This document shows positions 16,706 to 25,646 of a stretch of 62,204 bases of DNA, piece after piece (the first letter of the stretch is position 1; each line of letters starts with the position of its first letter). Below the pieces are notes generated by a model. The model saw only the letters and a program-made list of their open reading frames with translations, was not told the origin of the DNA and searched no databases. The DNA is from CAVIQK01 sp964613035 (lineage in GTDB: Bacteria; Bacillota; Clostridia; Christensenellales; DTU072): contig CAZTFQ010000010.1 of the NCBI GenBank assembly GCA_964613035.1, forward strand, positions 1 to 62,204, read 5' to 3'. A program made the position numbers and the translations under genes.

Positions 16706-19336
16706 TTAATCCCGATCGGCGATAATCGCCAGTAGTCTGTCTCTGATCGGAGCATAACTGGGAGTCTTAAGATGGAACACGTCCACAAAGAGGCTCGCGT
16801 CCACAACTCCGTCCTTAAGCGCTACGTCGAACACGTCGCATATAACGTACTTAGAAGAATATTCTTTGACAAATCTGGCGTTGAGCGAGCGGATCTTGGA
16901 TCTGTACTCTTCCGTTTCTCTTCCTCCGCCCGGCTGATAAAACTCATTGAGTATGATAATCTCGGCATCGGGAAGAGCCTCGCTTATTCCGGACAAGATC
17001 GACGACAATCTCTGAATGATAGTGTTTTCGTCCACGTTGGAGACGAGGTCGTTGGAGCCTAGCCACATAACGACGTATTTCGGATTGTACGCGACGATAT
17101 GCTTCACTCTGTTAACCCAATGGATCGCAGCAGAGCCTCCCACGCCGAGATTGGCGACGGTCCCTACCGACGACAAATCTTCCGCGTAACTTCTCCAATA
17201 TTCCACGTGTGAGTGCCCGAAAATCACGATATCGGCACCCAAAGGCTCGGTTTCGTCGGAAATCGAAAAGTCTCTCACTATTACGCCCGAGGCACTCGCC
17301 CTTAATCCGACACCCTCTCCGGTCAGCGGATTGTCGTCCGTATAATCGACGAAAAGCGCACCGTCTACGTATCCCTTAATATTGCCGTCGTCGAATATTA
17401 CTTTCAGCTCGGACTCCGAACCCGAAGAGTACCCCGCCGACAGGGAGACTTCTTCGCATATCGAGGTCCTCTTGCCGTCAAAACGAAGCAGTCTGGCGGT
17501 TTTGTTGGTGCTTATGTGGAAGAAATAGTACGACGTTCCGTCTTCTTTTTCATAGAAGTTATCGTCCGACGAGGACGCTCTTACGACTATTCCGTTGTTG
17601 GTATTGCTCCCGGGGTTCATCTTCACGGTGACGGTTCCGTTACTTAACGGGGAATTGTATAACATAAGGCTTTTTTCTTTAACGGACATTATAATATCCC
17701 CTATCTGACTGAACTCGCCGCTACGTATGCCGAAGTCCGTCGGAGATACGAATTCGAACGCACCGCTCTCTTCTGCTTTAACCTCGAAATATTCCGTATT
17801 CCTACTCCCCGCTCTCAGTCCCGTCGCGGTCCCTAGGAGAGGCATGGAATCGTTATAATTAACGTAGAGCACGTCGTCTACGTAGCAGATAACTGAGCCC
17901 TCGGTCCTGATCACTTTTAACGTGTATTCTCCGTTTTCGTCGTAATCGGCGATTCTCGAGGATTCTCCGCAAATCGTCCAGGCGCCGTCGTTGGCTTTCC
18001 CTAGATACGCCGTGCCGCGCTGGCTTATGAAGAAGAAGTAATACGACACGCCGTCTTCCCAGTACGAGCGGATGCCGTTTTCGCTCAAGCCGAACACGAT
18101 GCCGTCGTCGCCGTTACCGCTCTTTTTCATCTTGACGGAATACGTTCCGTAAGCGAAACTCTTATCGGAGAAGGACAATATAGAGTTGTTTTCCGTAGTA
18201 CGCAGTTTTTCTCCGTCCGCGACGAAGTTGCCGTTACGGACGTTGACGCCTTCTAAGAGCTGTTCTTTCTCTCCAGTCTCGGCACTTATCGACAATTCAC
18301 CGTACACGACGCCGCTGCCGCCCGCTCTTATTCCGTATTCGACGCCCTTAAGAGCCTCGTAATCCCTCACGAAAGCATAGCTCTTGTCGTCGACGTAACA
18401 TTGCAAAACCGTGTAAGTATCGTCTACGTCGTATTTGACGACGGACAGCTCGTGCGCGACGGAAAAATCGAACTCGTCTATAGCCGTATACGACAGTGCC
18501 GACCATATGCCGCCTTCCACCTTGCCGAGATACGCGCCGCCGCTACTCGTAATGAAGAAAAAGTAATAATCGGCGCCGTTTTCCCAAAACTTATCCTTAT
18601 TAGACTCCACTCCGAATACGATGCCGTTGTCGCCGTTGGGTTTAACCGTCACTTTGGCAGACAACCTTCCTTCGGAAAAAGAGCCGTCCGCCACCGTACA
18701 CAGAGTATCCGTCCCGACGGAAGTATATTCGGCGCCTTCCCTCGTTACGCTGCCGTGTCTTACGTTAAAATACTTCTTGACGGTGACAAGAAAGTCGACG
18801 TTTTTGCTTATGCCGTCTTCTTCCAACGTGACCGTTACGTTCTGTTGTCCTTCTCTGTCCGATTCATAACCCGATATCATTTCCCGAGTGACCTCCGCGT
18901 CTTTATGTGTAGAATTGCTGTAATATATCGTTATCGCGGCTCCGTCGAGAACGAGTTCTTCTCCGACGTAATATTCTCTCTTGTCCGGTAACGATTTCAT
19001 CTCTATTCTCTCGAGCGTTACTCGTAGCTCGACTTCTCTGACCGAGACAATCATTGAAGCGGACTTTTCTATCCCGCCTTCGGAATACGTCACTATTAAG
19101 GTCTGCGGACCGACTTTGGTCTTATCGTACCCCGCAACCATATCTTCGACCACGTCTACGTCCGATACGTTTCCGTCCGAGTACGCTACGCTTATAACGG
19201 CGCCGTCGAGAACAAGGTCTTCTCCGACGTAATACTCGATCTTATCGGGCAGAGATTTAAGACTCACTCCCGTAAGGAGGGCTTCTTCGTCACAAGCGGC
19301 GACCGCAACGCTTATAACGGCGATACATACAATCAA
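16706..19336 (-). CDS. Modular lipoprotein with C-terminal SGNH/GDSL esterase domain (start region out of frame)
   Basis: The readable frame is about 876 residues. Two Big_3 Ig-like domains (about 20-100 and 105-190) precede three modules of about 170 residues marked by DNGIVFG...FWExG..YYFFFIS..GxAYLGK. An SGNH hydrolase domain spans 700-876. Its blocks are GHS with S709, GVGGS (G733), GSND (N763) and DVFH (D852, H855). Block I has histidine where GDSL enzymes have aspartate, but the nucleophile is kept. Such domains remove acetyl groups from glycans. The in-frame TTG start at 19336 has no ribosome site. A far better start, ATG 19368-19370 with AAGGGG before it, is separated by a 9-T tract. 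With eight Ts it reads MNTRKFFLIIS into a perfect lipoprotein signal ending in AVAAC. See the finding on this tract. Confidence 0.82.
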   Translation of the reverse strand: MIVCIAVISVAVAACDEEALLTGVSLKSLPDKIEYYVGEDLVLDGAVISVAYSDGNVSDVDVVEDMVAGYDKTKVGPQTLIVTYSEGGIEKSASMIVSVREVELRVTLERIEMKSLPDKREYYVGEELVLDGAAITIYYSNSTHKDAEVTREMISGYESDREGQQNVTVTLEEDGISKNVDFLVTVKKYFNVRHGSVTREGAEYTSVGTDTLCTVADGSFSEGRLSAKVTVKPNGDNGIVFGVESNKDKFWENGADYYFFFITSSGGAYLGKVEGGIWSALSYTAIDEFDFSVAHELSVVKYDVDDTYTVLQCYVDDKSYAFVRDYEALKGVEYGIRAGGSGVVYGELSISAETGEKEQLLEGVNVRNGNFVADGEKLRTTENNSILSFSDKSFAYGTYSVKMKKSGNGDDGIVFGLSENGIRSYWEDGVSYYFFFISQRGTAYLGKANDGAWTICGESSRIADYDENGEYTLKVIRTEGSVICYVDDVLYVNYNDSMPLLGTATGLRAGSRNTEYFEVKAEESGAFEFVSPTDFGIRSGEFSQIGDIIMSVKEKSLMLYNSPLSNGTVTVKMNPGSNTNNGIVVRASSSDDNFYEKEDGTSYYFFHISTNKTARLLRFDGKRTSICEEVSLSAGYSSGSESELKVIFDDGNIKGYVDGALFVDYTDDNPLTGEGVGLRASASGVIVRDFSISDETEPLGADIVIFGHSHVEYWRSYAEDLSSVGTVANLGVGGSAAIHWVNRVKHIVAYNPKYVVMWLGSNDLVSNVDENTIIQRLSSILSGISEALPDAEIIILNEFYQPGGGRETEEYRSKIRSLNARFVKEYSSKYVICDVFDVALKDGVVDASLFVDVFHLKTPSYAPIRDRLLAIIADRD

Positions 19337-19346
19337 CGATATTATT

Positions 19347-19355
19347 AAAAAAAAA
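19347..19355 (-). repeat. Nine-base poly-A/T tract between start codon and signal peptide
   Basis: Nine As on the plus strand (Ts in the gene) sit five codons after the ATG at 19368-19370. Nine put the ATG out of frame with the lipoprotein; eight would join them exactly. This fits either a slippage switch or a base-count error. Confidence 0.85.
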
Positions 19356-19414
19356 CTTACGAGTATTCATATTACCCCTTTTGCCTTTCGGCGAGCGCGC
19401 GTCTATAATCGCCG

Positions 19415-19462
19415 TTGACATTTTTCTATTTTTATTTTATACTACAGTCGGGCGCCCTTCAA
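19415..19462. promoter_or_regulatory. Face-to-face promoters of the AraC gene and the lipoprotein unit with overlapping -10 boxes
   Basis: Rightward: TTGACA (19415-19420), 17 bp, TATACT (19438-19443). Leftward: TTGAAG (19457-19462), 17 bp, TAAAAT (19434-19439 on the plus strand). The two -10 boxes overlap by two bases, so RNA polymerase should not occupy both at once. This is a natural place for the AraC protein to switch direction. Confidence 0.6.
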
Positions 19463-19508
19463 TGGCAGTTTTTCAGAAGAAATTATCATTTCTTAAGATT
19501 GAGGTAAT

Positions 19509-20414
19509 ATGAAACGGAGCGAAAACAATCTTCCCTCGATGAGGGTCAGTCTAAAAAAAGATTTTAAAGAGGGAACTCGGATACTGGAGTTTTATCCGCC
19601 GAAAGACCCCAGCGGCACGATGATACAGCTACAATTCGCGGGGCGAGAAGTGCTCGGCGAAAACTATTACATAAAGCGCCGCAATATGGATTCTTATCTG
19701 TTCTGGTTTTTAAAACAAGGCAACAAGACCTACGTGCAAAACAACAATCGTATCCGTCTCGCCTCCGCCAACACTCTCGTTATAGAGGACTGTCGCAATC
19801 CCGTAGAAGGCTGGAGAAGTCCTTCTTCCTCCGACGCGCCCGAGACGATACAATATTATCTACATTTTTATCCGACGCCGCTCACTAGAAGCGTATGCGA
19901 TTTCATTTTGCAATACGCTCCCGAAATGCCTCTAGGGAAAGACGAATTCGGATTCTGCGAAATGACCGAGAACGTCCTCGACGACCTCGAGAGGGGCACT
20001 TTCGACGAGCTGGAATGGTCGGTGAAATTCTATGAGTTATTTTTAAGAATTATCGATTATATAAAGACGGGACCTTATAAAAAATTAAATTATCCTTCCG
20101 CCGTATCCGATACGATCGATTACGTCGCGGACAATTACAACCGCCGCATCGCGCTCTCGGACTGCGCCGCACACGTCAATCTGTCGCCCAATTATCTCGA
20201 CAACGTTTTTTCGGAATATATCAAAACTTCCGTTATGGCGTATCTGTCCAAGTATCGCTTCAAAAAAGCGACAGAACTACTTCTCTCTAGCGACAAAACG
20301 GTCTCCGAGATAGCCTCGGAAGTCGGACTCTTCGATTCTCAGGCACTTATCAGACTGTTCAAAAAGAACATCGGCATGACGCCGCTGTCCTATAAAAAAT
20401 TCTATCGCAATTGA
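19509..20414 (+). CDS. AraC-family transcriptional regulator
   Basis: This 301-residue protein has the AraC layout. The N-terminal region of about 190 residues has no assigned fold here but probably senses a ligand. The C-terminal double helix-turn-helix spans about residues 200-300. The first HTH is IALSDCAAHVNLSPNYLDNVFSEYIKTSVMAYLSKYRFKKA and the second is KTVSEIASEVGLFDSQALIRLFKKNIGMTPLSYKKF. The second departs from the usual GFxxxSYFSRxFKK consensus (LFDSQALIRLFKK), so binding specificity may be unusual. It diverges from the modular lipoprotein unit, and their promoters overlap head-on, so it probably controls that unit in response to a sugar. TTGAGGT precedes the ATG. Confidence 0.9.
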   Translation: MKRSENNLPSMRVSLKKDFKEGTRILEFYPPKDPSGTMIQLQFAGREVLGENYYIKRRNMDSYLFWFLKQGNKTYVQNNNRIRLASANTLVIEDCRNPVEGWRSPSSSDAPETIQYYLHFYPTPLTRSVCDFILQYAPEMPLGKDEFGFCEMTENVLDDLERGTFDELEWSVKFYELFLRIIDYIKTGPYKKLNYPSAVSDTIDYVADNYNRRIALSDCAAHVNLSPNYLDNVFSEYIKTSVMAYLSKYRFKKATELLLSSDKTVSEIASEVGLFDSQALIRLFKKNIGMTPLSYKKFYRN

Positions 20415-20511
20415 CCGCAAAAATTTACATTGAGAGGTATGCATTCTTCACTCAAAATCGAACTCTCGGTCAACTTTATTTATTTGTCTTTTATAATATC
20501 GGATACGCCGC

Positions 20512-21057
20512 CTATGCGGAGAACTCGATAATCATTCTGTCCGCAAGGAGAGCTATCAACTCTCCGTTGGTAGGCTTTTCGCCCTTAGAGAATACTTTCA
20601 GCCCGAAGAGCGTGTTGATGTTTTCTATCTTACCTCTGCTCCAGATCACGTCGATTGCGTGACGGATGGCTCTCTCGACTTTACTTGCGGAAGTGTTGTT
20701 ATCCTGTGCTATATGAGGATATAAAACTTTAGTGATATTGTTGATACTTTCGGGAAATTCTATCGCCGCTTTAATCGCGTCTTTTAAGAATTTAGACCCC
20801 TTAATATGAGAAGGTATACCTAGCATAATCAATATTTTCTGCAACCTGTCTTCAATCTTTTTATCTTTTTCACTAATATTATGGGGTTTTTCTATAATGA
20901 CTACAAGCTCTTTTTCGGAGTCCGAAGAAATAATTCGTTCAAAATCTTCTCCAGAAGCTATCTTTTGAGGGAAAACTTCTCTTGAAGCAGCAATTTTGTT
21001 AAGATAATCAGCGGAAACAAAAGATTCCTCCGTAAAAAAGACCTTTAATTCAGACAT
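20512..21057 (-). CDS. Spo0A-like DNA-binding protein without a receiver domain
   Basis: This 181-residue protein ends in the DNA-binding domain of Spo0A: LGIPSHIKGSKFLKDAI (about 98-115), ASKVERAIRHAIDVIWSRG (recognition region, about 132-150) and KPTNGELIALLADRM (about 163-177). The residues preceding it (1-75) lack the acidic phosphorylation pocket of a response regulator, and the total length is well below the about 265 residues of Spo0A. It is therefore either a stand-alone regulator or controlled other than by phosphorelay. Its promoter (21090-21117) lies next to three Spo0A-box-like repeats, suggesting autoregulation. It is convergent with the AraC gene, and no terminator is obvious between them. 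Its neighbours are carbohydrate genes, not sporulation genes. Confidence 0.88.
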   Translation of the reverse strand: MSELKVFFTEESFVSADYLNKIAASREVFPQKIASGEDFERIISSDSEKELVVIIEKPHNISEKDKKIEDRLQKILIMLGIPSHIKGSKFLKDAIKAAIEFPESINNITKVLYPHIAQDNNTSASKVERAIRHAIDVIWSRGKIENINTLFGLKVFSKGEKPTNGELIALLADRMIIEFSA

Positions 21058-21089
21058 ATATACCTCACAAATCAGTTAAGATTGATTAC

Positions 21090-21117
21090 ATTATACCAGA
21101 TATATGGCAGATGTAAA
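21090..21117 (-). promoter_or_regulatory. Promoter of the Spo0A-like gene
   Basis: On the minus strand TTTACA (21112-21117) and TATAAT (21090-21095) are 16 bp apart, about 33 bases before the ATG. The 0A-box-like repeats start 41 bases upstream of the -35. Confidence 0.65.
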
Positions 21118-21157
21118 TACCTTTTGAATAAAAACTTCCACGAAATTTGAATATTCT

Positions 21158-21215
21158 TGTCGAAATTTACCCTCGGAGCGTTCAATTTTGTCGTATTATG
21201 TCGACTTTTGTCGAA
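21158..21215. promoter_or_regulatory. Cluster of four Spo0A-box-like sites, three in exact 10-bp phase
   Basis: TGTCGAA at 21158, then TGTCGTA (21189), TGTCGAC (21199) and TGTCGAA (21209), all in the same orientation. The last three are spaced exactly 10 bp, the spacing at which Spo0A dimers bind tandem 0A boxes (consensus TGTCGAA). They lie upstream of the promoter of a gene whose product has the Spo0A DNA-binding domain. Confidence 0.65.
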
Positions 21216-21260
21216 AACCAGTTGTTAGAAATGTTAGACATCATTATTGTATATTAAGTA

Positions 21261-21295
21261 AAAGCGGCTCGTCGAGAAATACGACGAGCCGCTTT
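21261..21295 (-). terminator. Terminator of unit B
   Basis: A perfect 14-bp stem (AAAGCGGCTCGTCG and its complement) with a seven-base loop is followed on the minus strand by TTTTACTTAA. It lies just after the GH2 gene and ends the leftward unit. The T-run is short, but the stem is very strong. Confidence 0.85.
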
Positions 21296-21308
21296 ATCGG
21301 GTATTATA

Positions 21309-23063
21309 TTATCTGCCGTGTTTTTCGAGAATCGCCCGAATCGTTTCCGGGGATTCTTTCGGGACGTGTTTAAAGTCCATTAAGCCGTTCATCTCGTGAT
21401 GCACGTCGGTCACCTGAGTATAACAATATCCCGACACGAAGGGAATGGTGTCGATGGCTTCTATCAGAGAAGAAAATCTGGCTAAAAATTCGTCTCTGTC
21501 GGAGACTGCCTGACCGTAGCCCCATTTGCCGTCGTGCATATCTTTCATAAAACTGGTTCCGCCGAACTCCGATATGATGATAGGCTGACCGTTGTAGCGA
21601 TATCCGTCGGCGAAAGCTCCTCTGTCGTGAGCGTCGTACTTACGTTGAATGCACTTATCGATCGTTTTGAAGTAGTCGTGAAGTTCTTCTCCCGACTGAG
21701 TATAATGGTGAATGGTCAAGATGTCCGAGCAGGTATGCTCCCAGCCATCGTTGGTGATAACGGGACGAGTCGCGTCGATTGCCTTGGTGTCGGCATAGAG
21801 CGCATTGACGAATTCTTGTTGCGATTTATCGAAACGAATCTCTTCCACGCCCCAGCTCTCGTTGGCGCAGACCCAGACAAATACGGACGGATGGCTATAC
21901 AGCTGATTAACGACCAGCGACCACTCGCTTCTAAGTGCGTCTCTGCCCTTCTGCGAGCAATTATAAATGGAAGGCATTTCGCCCCAGACGATGAATCCGC
22001 GCATGTCGGCGTAATACATAAATCGCTCGTCTTCTACCTTTTCGTGTTTTCTGACGCCGTTGAAACCCATCGACTGTAAAAGAACGATGTCTTTTTCGAG
22101 CGCTTCTTCGTCGGGAGCGGTCAAGTCGCTTCCTTCCCAGTAGCCCTGGTCGAGAGCGAGTTTTTGATACAGAGGCTTGCCGTTAAGAAGCACGGCGCCG
22201 TCTTTAATCTCGATCTCTCGCATCCCGAAGTAGCTGCCTATTTCGTCGACGACGATATCTTCTTCGAGCAGTTCCGCTTTGACGTCGTAAATCTTTCCGT
22301 CGCCTATTTCCCACAGCTCGATATCCTCTCCGAGATAAATATTCTGTCCTGCTTTTCCGGAAATCACCCTGGTGACCGCGGAGGCTACTTCTCTACCCTC
22401 ATACGTAACGGTCGTCCTTATTTTCGACTCGGCGACCTTTTCTTTGACGGAATAATCGATAGAAACGGTCTTGTCTTTAACCAGCGGAGTAATTTTTATA
22501 TCTTCTATGTAATTGGCGGCGACAACTTCCGCCCACACGGTCTTATAAAGTCCCGTCGTATCGATATACCAGCATCCGTAATCGTGATCGGCGGCGCGCT
22601 GCTTGCCGCGAGGTTTTTCGGTGGAATAATCGTCGTGCACGCGCAAAACGAGCAAGTTTTCTCCGTTTTCCGCAACGTCCGTCACGTCGAAATCCGCGCG
22701 GTGATAACATCCGAGATTTTTACCGACGTAGGAGCCGTTGAGGTACACCTGGGTCTGATAATCGCTACCCTCGAGATGAAGGATGACTCTCTCGCCTTCT
22801 TTAAAGGAAAACGTAACTTCCCTCTGGTACCAGACGTATTCTATGCACTCCGAGACGCCTATGCCGCTCTTCTCGCATTGATAGGCGAAGGGCACGTTGA
22901 TCTGCATCTTGGTTTCGAAACCTTTTTGATAATCGTTTTGTAAGCCGACGTTGTCTTTATCGAACAAGAAGTCCCATTTCCCGTTAAGATTTTGCCAGTT
23001 TTTTCTTACCAGCTGAGGTCTGGGGTAATCCTTGATTCGGCATTGTGCGTGATGTGTTTTCAT
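21309..23063 (-). CDS. Glycoside hydrolase family 2 enzyme, cytoplasmic
   Basis: This 584-residue protein has the GH2 layout: a jelly-roll sugar-binding domain (about 1-185), an Ig-like domain (about 186-285) and a TIM-barrel catalytic domain (about 286-584). The acid/base pair is ANES with E402. The nucleophile is E499 in ISEFGG. There is no signal peptide, so it acts inside the cell on imported oligosaccharides. The compact size, without C-terminal domains, resembles GH2 beta-glucuronidases and beta-galactosidases/mannosidases of the short type. The NTKG motif typical of glucuronidase is not seen, so substrate is undetermined. It is the last gene of unit B, 17 bases after the GH43 lipoprotein, before a strong terminator. 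Confidence 0.88.
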   Translation of the reverse strand: MKTHHAQCRIKDYPRPQLVRKNWQNLNGKWDFLFDKDNVGLQNDYQKGFETKMQINVPFAYQCEKSGIGVSECIEYVWYQREVTFSFKEGERVILHLEGSDYQTQVYLNGSYVGKNLGCYHRADFDVTDVAENGENLLVLRVHDDYSTEKPRGKQRAADHDYGCWYIDTTGLYKTVWAEVVAANYIEDIKITPLVKDKTVSIDYSVKEKVAESKIRTTVTYEGREVASAVTRVISGKAGQNIYLGEDIELWEIGDGKIYDVKAELLEEDIVVDEIGSYFGMREIEIKDGAVLLNGKPLYQKLALDQGYWEGSDLTAPDEEALEKDIVLLQSMGFNGVRKHEKVEDERFMYYADMRGFIVWGEMPSIYNCSQKGRDALRSEWSLVVNQLYSHPSVFVWVCANESWGVEEIRFDKSQQEFVNALYADTKAIDATRPVITNDGWEHTCSDILTIHHYTQSGEELHDYFKTIDKCIQRKYDAHDRGAFADGYRYNGQPIIISEFGGTSFMKDMHDGKWGYGQAVSDRDEFLARFSSLIEAIDTIPFVSGYCYTQVTDVHHEMNGLMDFKHVPKESPETIRAILEKHGR

Positions 23064-23080
23064 TATATCGGTATTCCTTT

Positions 23081-25633
23081 TTATATTCCTTTGATTTTTA
23101 AGTTCTTGTATACGACCTCGGCACCTTCGCTATAGAGACCTATATGCCCCGTGAGAAAAGCGTGAGCGTCGGTATAGGATATGACCTCTTGTCCGTCGAG
23201 ATATATCGTCAGCGTATTGCCCTCCGCGACGACTTTTAGCTTAAACGTATGCTTGGTCAGTTCTTTCTGCGAAACTCCGATAGGTTCGGCTTCCGTATTG
23301 GTCTGACTGTATCCGTAGTTAAACTTACTGAGAGATACCAGACGATTGTTGAGAGAGACGTAATATCCCTGTATGGAGCTTATTCCGTCGCTCTCCGCGG
23401 TGGCGAAGTTGCGACCTCTTATCAGCAAGCCTGCTCTGTATGAGCTCGTCGATAAAAATTCCATATCTACTTCCACCTCGTAGTCGGATAAAGTATCGTC
23501 TCCGACGTAGCACAGCATAATGCTTCCGCCGCGAGTGGCGTGTCCGCCGTCCACCAGACGGAACATCGTCGAATACGTGGCTCCTTTCATCATAACCTTT
23601 TCCAGAGAATTGTCAAACGTAAATTCACCGTAAGATTTTTCTTCGAAGGCAAATGAGACAAACGCCGTTTCGTCTCCGCCCGCACCGTATAGCGTAACGA
23701 AGTTGACGCCCTTTTCTATATCGTATTCGTCGACGAACGCAGATATCATACATCCGGTCTCGGACGTCTCTACGTCGGGCAACGTGACGACTCTGACGTC
23801 GCCGCCGTTATATTGAACACCTATTTTAGTACCGGCGTATTTTCTTTCGTAAGTCAATCTCAATCCGCAATGTCCCGATTTTCTGAAATAGGTCGAATAT
23901 CTGGCGAAGTCGCCCTTGTTGCCAAGCGTCAGCTTATACGCTCCGTTATATCCCGCGTCCGCGGAATACTCCTCGCCGAGGTTGACCTCAGACAGTCCCG
24001 AGCCCGAGCTTAACTTGTAAGAAGTAACGCCTTGGAAATAATTCTCGGGTAAATAATCGGACGCACCGATCGAGACTCCGGATTGTTTGAGTTCTATTCT
24101 GTCGGAATATCCTCTTGCGACGTTGCTGAAAACGGTGGACTTAACGTTGCCCGCCAAGACGTTGTTATAACCTACCTTGCCGCCGTCGAGTATAATGTCC
24201 GCATCGGAAATTTTACACATATTGTCGAAGTACACGTCGGCTTTTCCGTCCGCGTACGCTATACGCACGGTGTGAATCGCGTCGGGATCGAAGTCGTTGA
24301 TCAAAGAGCCTTCCGCCACGACGGTATTTTGTCCGGACGTATGCTTGCAGAGTTGAATTTTATGGTTTTGATAATCCGCTTTTATGTACGCGTAATCGCC
24401 GTCGCCTTTATACGCCGCGACGCACTCCGCGCCGTCGCCGACGAAGTTGTATTCCGCGCTGAAAACTTTGCCCGTCGAAGAATCCGAGAGGAGTTTTCCC
24501 GAAACTTCGGTTAATCCCGAAGCGTCCGTAGCGGAGAATGCGGGGAGATTGGCTGCAACGGAGCCCGTCGCGGAAGCGTCCACGCTCATTTGGGTACCGT
24601 TAAATATCAATCTGTCTATCGCCATGCTGCGATACGGGCCCGCGCTCTTGTAGGTATGATACGCCATGTAATAGCCGTCGAGGTCGGGACCTAAAACGGT
24701 CGAGCTGTGACCGAGTCCCTTGAAATTTTCTTCCTCGCTGACCTGAAGCAGAATCGGAAGATCCGCGCCCGCGGTGAAAGAATCCCTCTCTACGATGGAA
24801 TTACCGTCCCTTTCCGTACTGTAACTGACTCGATATCCTTCCGAAAGGACGTTGGTCCCCGTATACGTCAGATAATAGATGCCGTCGCGCTTGATAATCA
24901 TCGGACCTTCCGTCCAGCCGCCTATATTGGCGGAGGCAAGAGTCGCCGAGCGATAATCGGAGTCGGTAACGTCTATCTCGGTCATCGACTTCATCGTACG
25001 TATCGTGATACCCTGTGTATCGGCGGTTAAGAAATAGACGCTTTCGTCGTCGTCGATGAAGACGGAACCGTCGATGTTCATTCCGAAGTTGTCCGTAACG
25101 CGAACGAACGGTCCCTCGGGGCTGTCGGACGTAAATACGTAGTGTCCTTGTCCCGCGGGGCTGGAATACATATAAAACACTCCGTTGAAATAATACACTT
25201 CGGGAGCGTATGCGCCGGTGATTGCGGGGTCCATGGATACGTAACCGGCTGGAAGAATTTCGTTGTCTCCGTCGTCTTTGAGCCCGTCGGGGTTGCATTT
25301 CTCCCAATTAATCAAATCGGTACTCTTCCAGGCGCGGACGCCGTCGTTGCGGTCCTTGGTAGAACAATACATATAATATACGCCGTTAAAACGGAATATA
25401 TAGGGATCTCCCACGCCGTACTTTTCCCACTGATCGGCGATATTGGATTCCGCGACCTCTCCCGTAGAGGAATAATCGGAAAAGTCGAGATTGTCGTAAG
25501 TGGAATATGACACGTCGGGGGTTGTAAACGAATCGCCTTTCATAGTTTTCACTCCTCCGTCGCAAGACGCGGCGAGTATCGTTTGTACGCAGAGCGTAAA
25601 TATCAACAAACAAACGGTTATTTTTCTTTTCAT
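23081..25633 (-). CDS. GH43 lipoprotein with C-terminal carbohydrate-binding modules
   Basis: This 850-residue lipoprotein has a signal ending in LAASC (C24). Residues about 70-350 form a five-bladed GH43 propeller. The likely catalytic triad is D76 (VGDPYIF), D188 (IDGSV) and E242 (WTEGPM). GH43 enzymes usually release arabinose or xylose from plant polysaccharides. C-terminal to it are two concanavalin-like modules (about 365-500 and about 680-850, the latter close to DUF1080) around a CBM6-like region (about 535-670). The lipid anchor places it on the outer cell surface. It lies 13 bases after the CBM9-like gene and 17 before GH2. GAGGAAATATAG precedes the ATG. Confidence 0.88.
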   Translation of the reverse strand: MKRKITVCLLIFTLCVQTILAASCDGGVKTMKGDSFTTPDVSYSTYDNLDFSDYSSTGEVAESNIADQWEKYGVGDPYIFRFNGVYYMYCSTKDRNDGVRAWKSTDLINWEKCNPDGLKDDGDNEILPAGYVSMDPAITGAYAPEVYYFNGVFYMYSSPAGQGHYVFTSDSPEGPFVRVTDNFGMNIDGSVFIDDDESVYFLTADTQGITIRTMKSMTEIDVTDSDYRSATLASANIGGWTEGPMIIKRDGIYYLTYTGTNVLSEGYRVSYSTERDGNSIVERDSFTAGADLPILLQVSEEENFKGLGHSSTVLGPDLDGYYMAYHTYKSAGPYRSMAIDRLIFNGTQMSVDASATGSVAANLPAFSATDASGLTEVSGKLLSDSSTGKVFSAEYNFVGDGAECVAAYKGDGDYAYIKADYQNHKIQLCKHTSGQNTVVAEGSLINDFDPDAIHTVRIAYADGKADVYFDNMCKISDADIILDGGKVGYNNVLAGNVKSTVFSNVARGYSDRIELKQSGVSIGASDYLPENYFQGVTSYKLSSGSGLSEVNLGEEYSADAGYNGAYKLTLGNKGDFARYSTYFRKSGHCGLRLTYERKYAGTKIGVQYNGGDVRVVTLPDVETSETGCMISAFVDEYDIEKGVNFVTLYGAGGDETAFVSFAFEEKSYGEFTFDNSLEKVMMKGATYSTMFRLVDGGHATRGGSIMLCYVGDDTLSDYEVEVDMEFLSTSSYRAGLLIRGRNFATAESDGISSIQGYYVSLNNRLVSLSKFNYGYSQTNTEAEPIGVSQKELTKHTFKLKVVAEGNTLTIYLDGQEVISYTDAHAFLTGHIGLYSEGAEVVYKNLKIKGI

Positions 25634-25646
25634 CTATATTTCCTCA

